Below, in pieces: positions 63,664 through 64,000 of a stretch of 64,000 bases of DNA. Positions within the stretch are counted from its first letter, which is position 1, and each line of letters begins with the position of its first letter. A program made the position numbers and the translations under genes. The notes under the pieces were generated by a model, which did not search any database, was not told where the DNA came from, and was given only the letters and a program-made list of their open reading frames with translations. Source of the DNA: Pseudomonas sp. AFG_SD02_1510_Pfu_092 (GTDB lineage: Bacteria > Pseudomonadota > Gammaproteobacteria > Pseudomonadales > Pseudomonadaceae); NCBI RefSeq assembly GCF_003331055.1, contig NZ_PUQD01000001.1:62001-126000 (forward strand). The letters run 5' to 3'.

Positions 63664-64000
63664 CTTGGCTGTCTACCCCTGCGGAATTGGCGGTCACTGC
63701 TGGAGCGGGCCGGCTGCGCGCCAGGCGTTTCCAGAGCTTGCCAAAGTGTTGGTGCAATTCCGGGTTTTCTACCTCACCCAATCCCTTGCGCGCGACGATC
63801 ACGATGTCCAGCCCGGCAAGCAATTGCTGGTTAAGACGAAAGGAATCGCGCATCAAGCGCTTGAGGCGATTGCGTTGAACGGCGAGCTTGACGCTCTTCT
63901 TGCCAATCACCAGGCCGAGGCGTGGGTGATCGAGGCCGTTCTCGCGAGCAAGGATCAGCAGGTTTTTCCCTGGAACCTTGCCGGTTGGGGAGTCGAAGAC
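63656..64000 (-). CDS. rnpA: Ribonuclease P protein component RnpA (5' end outside window)
   Basis: The frame is open to the window edge (114 codons present). It contains [19 protein letters not shown] and the RNR motif [16 protein letters not shown], which binds the catalytic RNA. RnpA assists 5' maturation of tRNAs. The short Ala/Pro-rich C-terminus ([17 protein letters not shown]) is typical of Pseudomonas. rpmH and dnaA are expected just beyond position 64000. Confidence 0.96.
   Translation of the reverse strand, partial: VFDSPTGKVPGKNLLILARENGLDHPRLGLVIGKKSVKLAVQRNRLKRLMRDSFRLNQQLLAGLDIVIVARKGLGEVENPELHQHFGKLWKRLARSRPAPAVTANSAGVDSQDA

Overview
The right third of the window (about 43.8-64 kb) is the origin-proximal core of a Pseudomonas chromosome, most likely of the P. 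putida group. All core genes read leftwards: rnpA (cut by the window edge), yidD, yidC, mnmE, mnmG, rsmG, parA, parB, the atpIBEFHAGDC ATP synthase operon, glmU, a DeoR-type regulator and glmS. The group assignment rests on gene order, protein character and a REP palindrome between glmU and the regulator. The mnmG-mnmE gap is AT-rich and carries a cluster of DnaA-box-like 9-mers.

Everything from 43,800 leftwards is one Tn7-like transposon inserted 23 bp after the glmS stop codon, the classic attTn7 position. Its glmS-proximal end has three 18-bp TnsB-type repeats at exact 20-bp spacing, followed by tnsA, tnsB, tnsC and tnsD in one direction. There is no tnsE. Instead a second, AT-rich TniQ-family gene converges on tnsD. 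The far end of the element lies beyond position 1.

The cargo (about 1-36.5 kb) is a metal-resistance island. From right to left it holds: orphan antitoxin-like genes; a copper block with the multicopper oxidase CopA, two Met/His-rich proteins including CopB, a His-tailed cytochrome c and a DUF411 protein; a divergent leftward block with CopR/CopS, a Met/Cys/His-rich protein, CusCBA, CusF and a 19-cysteine four-helix-bundle protein; an orphan CopR-type regulator and a decayed MFS gene; an OprD-family porin divergent from a CzcCBA-type efflux system; small periplasmic proteins (DUF2790 and PtrA-like); and another CopR/CopS pair. At the left edge a nested Tn501-like transposon supplies merRTPADE and an EAL-domain gene. 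Its right end shows two different 38-bp Tn3-family inverted repeats.

The most striking shared signal is regulatory. Ten operator-promoters have the layout (C/A)T(T/G)AC-like, 5 bp, GTAAT, exactly 17 bp, then a GATAGCT-like -10 element. They match the published CopR box (CTGACA-N5-GTAAT). They precede copA, czcCBA, oprD, three DUF2790 genes and two PtrA-like genes. Two more read leftwards into places with no conventional gene: one precedes an undescribed 49-codon His/Cys-containing ORF, the other a region with no convincing ORF. One DUF2790 gene is separated from its operator-promoter by a 165-nt leader ending in an intrinsic terminator, so a copper-induced attenuator or small RNA is likely there.
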